Shown one piece after another: positions 38,801 to 39,214 of a stretch of DNA of 39,214 bases. Both the position numbers and the translations under genes were made by a program. Where the stretch lies: assembly GCA_029261035.1 (NCBI GenBank), contig JAJDCD010000016.1:1-39214 (forward strand), given 5' to 3'. The notes below the pieces were generated by a model. That model saw only the letters and a program-made list of their open reading frames with translations, was not told the origin of the DNA and ran no database searches. The stretch is from Candidatus Omnitrophota bacterium (GTDB lineage Bacteria > Omnitrophota > Omnitrophia > Omnitrophales > JACROU01). The stretch's first letter is position 1. Every line of letters starts with the position of its first letter.

Positions 38801-39214
38801 TAGCGGTTCCCGTTAAGTCAGCAAAAAATACAATATCTGTAAAGAAATGATCTTGAGTTCCTGTTGTTACTACTGTAAAGGAGTCTGCTTCTGTTTGATT
38901 ATTTTCTAAACTTCCTGCTTGAATATCGACTAAACCACCCGCTTCTAATTGGTCATACTGTACTAAACCAGTAACATCTACAGTTAATATGTCTAAATCA
39001 TACTCAGCTCCTGTAAAAAATGCTCCTGTGACATCCACAACATCTCCACTATTAATATCGTTAATATTCACACCACCTGTTCCATCTAAATCTATTCTAT
39101 TTCCATCAGCATCAATATCTCCTGAGATAAATATCTGACCTACCGTACTAGTTAAAGTTACATCTGTAGTCAGTGCTATAAAACTGTTAAAGGACATACT
39201 TGGTGCTGTTATAT
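32823..39214 (-). CDS. Large filamentous-haemagglutinin-like TpsA exoprotein (N-terminus beyond right edge)
   Basis: The frame is open through the right edge. The first ATG in the window (39197) is preceded by in-frame codons for ITAPS, so it is probably internal, and the signal peptide and TPS domain should lie further right. At least 2129 codons are present. The protein is T/G/N/D-rich beta-helix-type sequence. Near 38460 it has one unit related to the array of the giant TpsA (TDLAAMGIFNSITIGRTDGD). The middle holds four tandem repeats of about 243 residues with GLDIQDSNSVDLN. The last 280 or so residues are non-repetitive, more hydrophobic and lysine-bearing (LSLLFSDDQQKDLDLTISYT, LHKLDRRLRLASSLFKTP), unlike the rest. 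It precedes two tpsB genes on the same strand and is probably secreted through one of them. Likely an adhesin or matrix protein. Its target is unknown. Confidence 0.88.
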   Translation of the reverse strand, partial: ITAPSMSFNSFIALTTDVTLTSTVGQIFISGDIDADGNRIDLDGTGGVNINDINSGDVVDVTGAFFTGAEYDLDILTVDVTGLVQYDQLEAGGLVDIQAGSLENNQTEADSFTVVTTGTQDHFFTDIVFFADLTGTAILFDDELIVGTTLTVDSTTFTANSDVTATDMDMTSTGLQEYNGDVNGGGDSIFIGGEIDFLGGVDTVTGTTITLQPATASQAVVVGGAADSGAPLDITLTDLAAMGIFNSITIGRTDGDGAVTVNTVTFDSDVTIQSPQVGGSITVSGALNTTNQSELILDATDGSVNLNANLTTDGGNVTVNGPVVLGADVVVDTNDVTDGVVSFSDTIDGTAGGADEGLTLDIGISSITFNSAVGGLVALEFLTISNAGNVNLETVNLVGALTQVDGSGTTTFNDVATVNSASIATDAIAFSGNARIDSTLAVSLTAQLGTVTGGTASVDVSATDLTVNVVSGLGTLINPFQISADTLNLNSSTSGDVHISESNELILQDIDVVDGTFNFSSGGGIQVVDVLVTGAGNDVNLTADTADINLGVINAPDTINLEATNGSVVDDNGATNNLTASGASFISDTGIGTLINPIETVLSNLEASTNTGGVFIDNTGSLIIGGVGGLDGVDAGTGDVEINSTADLTVDENVSGDVITLQVANNLNINVGINVTGNLFLESTAGNINAGSNNFTSIGSLSLIANSLGGNVTAGSLTGNGITVTANDTITLSSTLDAQGGFVNLTATTLNATTSGLDIQDSNSVDLNIGTTNVNGGDYTINNAITGTIDLTGSTAVNVVGANNFTAQTSGAGGITYGNVDVNAGNINLTTTAGSVQQGVGGSLSVNANGGDIALNTSAALTLGAGGVLLGGTSADIDLTANSTAGLVTITGAQNLNSLTSTGQTGVVISGTQTTDTGNISVTATTGNINAGNNNLVGAGSVIVNANSAGSDVTLGSLTGNGITVSANNEINLSSILDAEGGAVALTATTLNATASGLDIQDSNSVDLNIGTTNVNGGSFTVNNSVTGTIDATGSTTINVLGTNDLNWNTSGAGGITYGNADLNAANIILTASAGSITQTATGTLEVDGDGGDVTLTQAGSITIGAGGIGFGGNIADIDLGVFSTGGVVTYLSTSVWNALITTGQNGIVLSGGQSADNGNINIAATNGAIAGGANNLVATGSVTVTAIDGTAAADITLGSMTGSSVTVNATDTITLSSTIDAEGGAVALTATTLNANTNGLDIQDSNSVDLNISGTLNVDGGDFTANNAVTGTIDATGTGTVNVQGANSLNWSTSGAGGISYGNADLNASSITLNTTNVGATISQGVGGSLAVNADGGDVLLNQTPDFTIGTGGVLLGGTITHIDLSGTSAGQITIADGFNLNSLAVTGGTGVVVSNSQTADNGVITLQATTGNIAAGTNTLTATGAVTVTANAGGANVIIGSLTGTGVTLQANDTITLASTIDAEGAGVTLTATTLNANTNGLDIQDSNSVDLNVSGTLNVDGGNFTTNNTITGTIDATGTGTINVQGANTLDWSTTGVGGIEYGTADLNAANINLTATNAGIEQTAGGSLAVNADGGDITLNQMGALTIGTGGVLFGGTVSDVDLTANATNGVITYASAETWNSLTSTSEGGMNVNAAQATDTGNIDLTSNNGALNATEVDASVPGADIMLTTTGSGDVNVDIVNTTGNVTITSAERIEEIGTDGTVDITANVLVLTAATAIGNPGALETAVNVLTATTTTGNIAINQTGAVDIQNINTGAGNVTFNGAGDITVTTITATGGSFDVSATDGSSIIDNNGAANNFTANGNSTLTATGALGTISGGLVGGAATSVDVNVIGGSLTVFAPGVNAAGISVNVNGTVTPTNTLALSLPYGGEVYFNGILLFPLPVASSSVLPPFALSEDILAGLFTALESFENDGIPFGKSLIDLDAWFEDLLLQGDQALQLLSSPLNLISILGLGEGDFFKLENVGRYGALADSLLAEKILVDSDTGFIEGGDFMQFTFDLSLLFSDDQQKDLDLTISYTMNFGASSLTAKDQKGSGLNFSDIVKVKNYNKFGLFANNLIVENMLHKLDRRLRLASSLFKTPDDKYFIVKHIFEYNPSAGTYDFNFYFEQINGTPEASSKA
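34270..37160 (-). repeat. Four tandem repeats of about 727 bp in the second TpsA
   Basis: The anchor GAATCTTG on the plus strand, within the codons for GLDIQDSNSVDLN, occurs at 34747, 35476, 36205 and 36928, giving periods of 729, 729 and 723 bp, all multiples of three. Each unit also contains a G(I/V)TL/V-type motif followed by ANDTITL, then a NWSTSGAGGI(T/S)YGNADLNA-like motif and a GGVLLGGT-like motif. Copies 1 and 2 are visibly similar at the nucleotide level around the anchor. Confidence 0.88.

Noticed and set aside
39195-39214. ATG 39197 as the true start of the second TpsA
   Set aside because: The frame is open upstream to the edge, no ribosome site is seen, and the expected signal peptide and TPS domain are missing.

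Overview
The window is a block of cell-surface genes from a low-GC, diderm (Gram-negative-type) bacterium. Almost everything lies on the minus strand and encodes secreted or outer-membrane proteins: two very large filamentous-haemagglutinin-like (TpsA) proteins, two TpsB outer-membrane exporters, and a six-gene cluster that looks like a chaperone-usher-type pilus. The only plus-strand gene is a REP-associated tyrosine transposase (RAYT). No ribosomal or housekeeping gene is present, so taxonomy is inference. Giant repetitive secreted proteins, AT-rich composition and a diderm envelope would fit a candidate phylum such as Omnitrophota, but other diderm lineages cannot be excluded.

Layout by coordinate. 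(1) 1-21413, minus: a giant TpsA gene, open at the left edge, with at least 7137 codons. It begins with a signal peptide and a TPS secretion domain, followed by a mosaic of beta-helix repeats, two W-x-G/NW modules, a GEVED domain, a 14-blade propeller-like block and a higher-order repeat array. (2) 21414-21731: intergenic, with a perfect 16-bp hairpin. (3) 21732-27939, minus: the pilus-like cluster. In transcription order it has a probable major subunit, a strong intrinsic terminator, three further small secreted proteins, a periplasmic chaperone-like protein and a 973-residue usher-like outer-membrane protein. (4) 27940-28210: the leader of that cluster, with a sigma70-type promoter, a GEMM-I (cyclic di-GMP-I)-like riboswitch carrying a 39-nt insertion, and a hairpin that can hide the Shine-Dalgarno sequence of the first subunit. 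(5) 28256-29035: a RAYT gene between 48-bp inverted repeats that match at 47 of 48 positions. (6) 29050-32544, minus: two tandem paralogous TpsB transporters. (7) 32823-39214, minus: a second TpsA, cut by the right edge, with four tandem repeats of about 727 bp and a non-repetitive C-terminal region.

Working model (inference): the locus is a surface-adhesion island. The TpsB proteins would secrete the TpsA filaments. The neighbouring pilus would be controlled by cyclic di-GMP through the riboswitch, and the terminator after the first gene would keep the major subunit in excess over the assembly proteins. The most notable candidates for something undescribed are the riboswitch-controlled pilus cluster with its non-FimD usher, and the mosaic giant TpsA.
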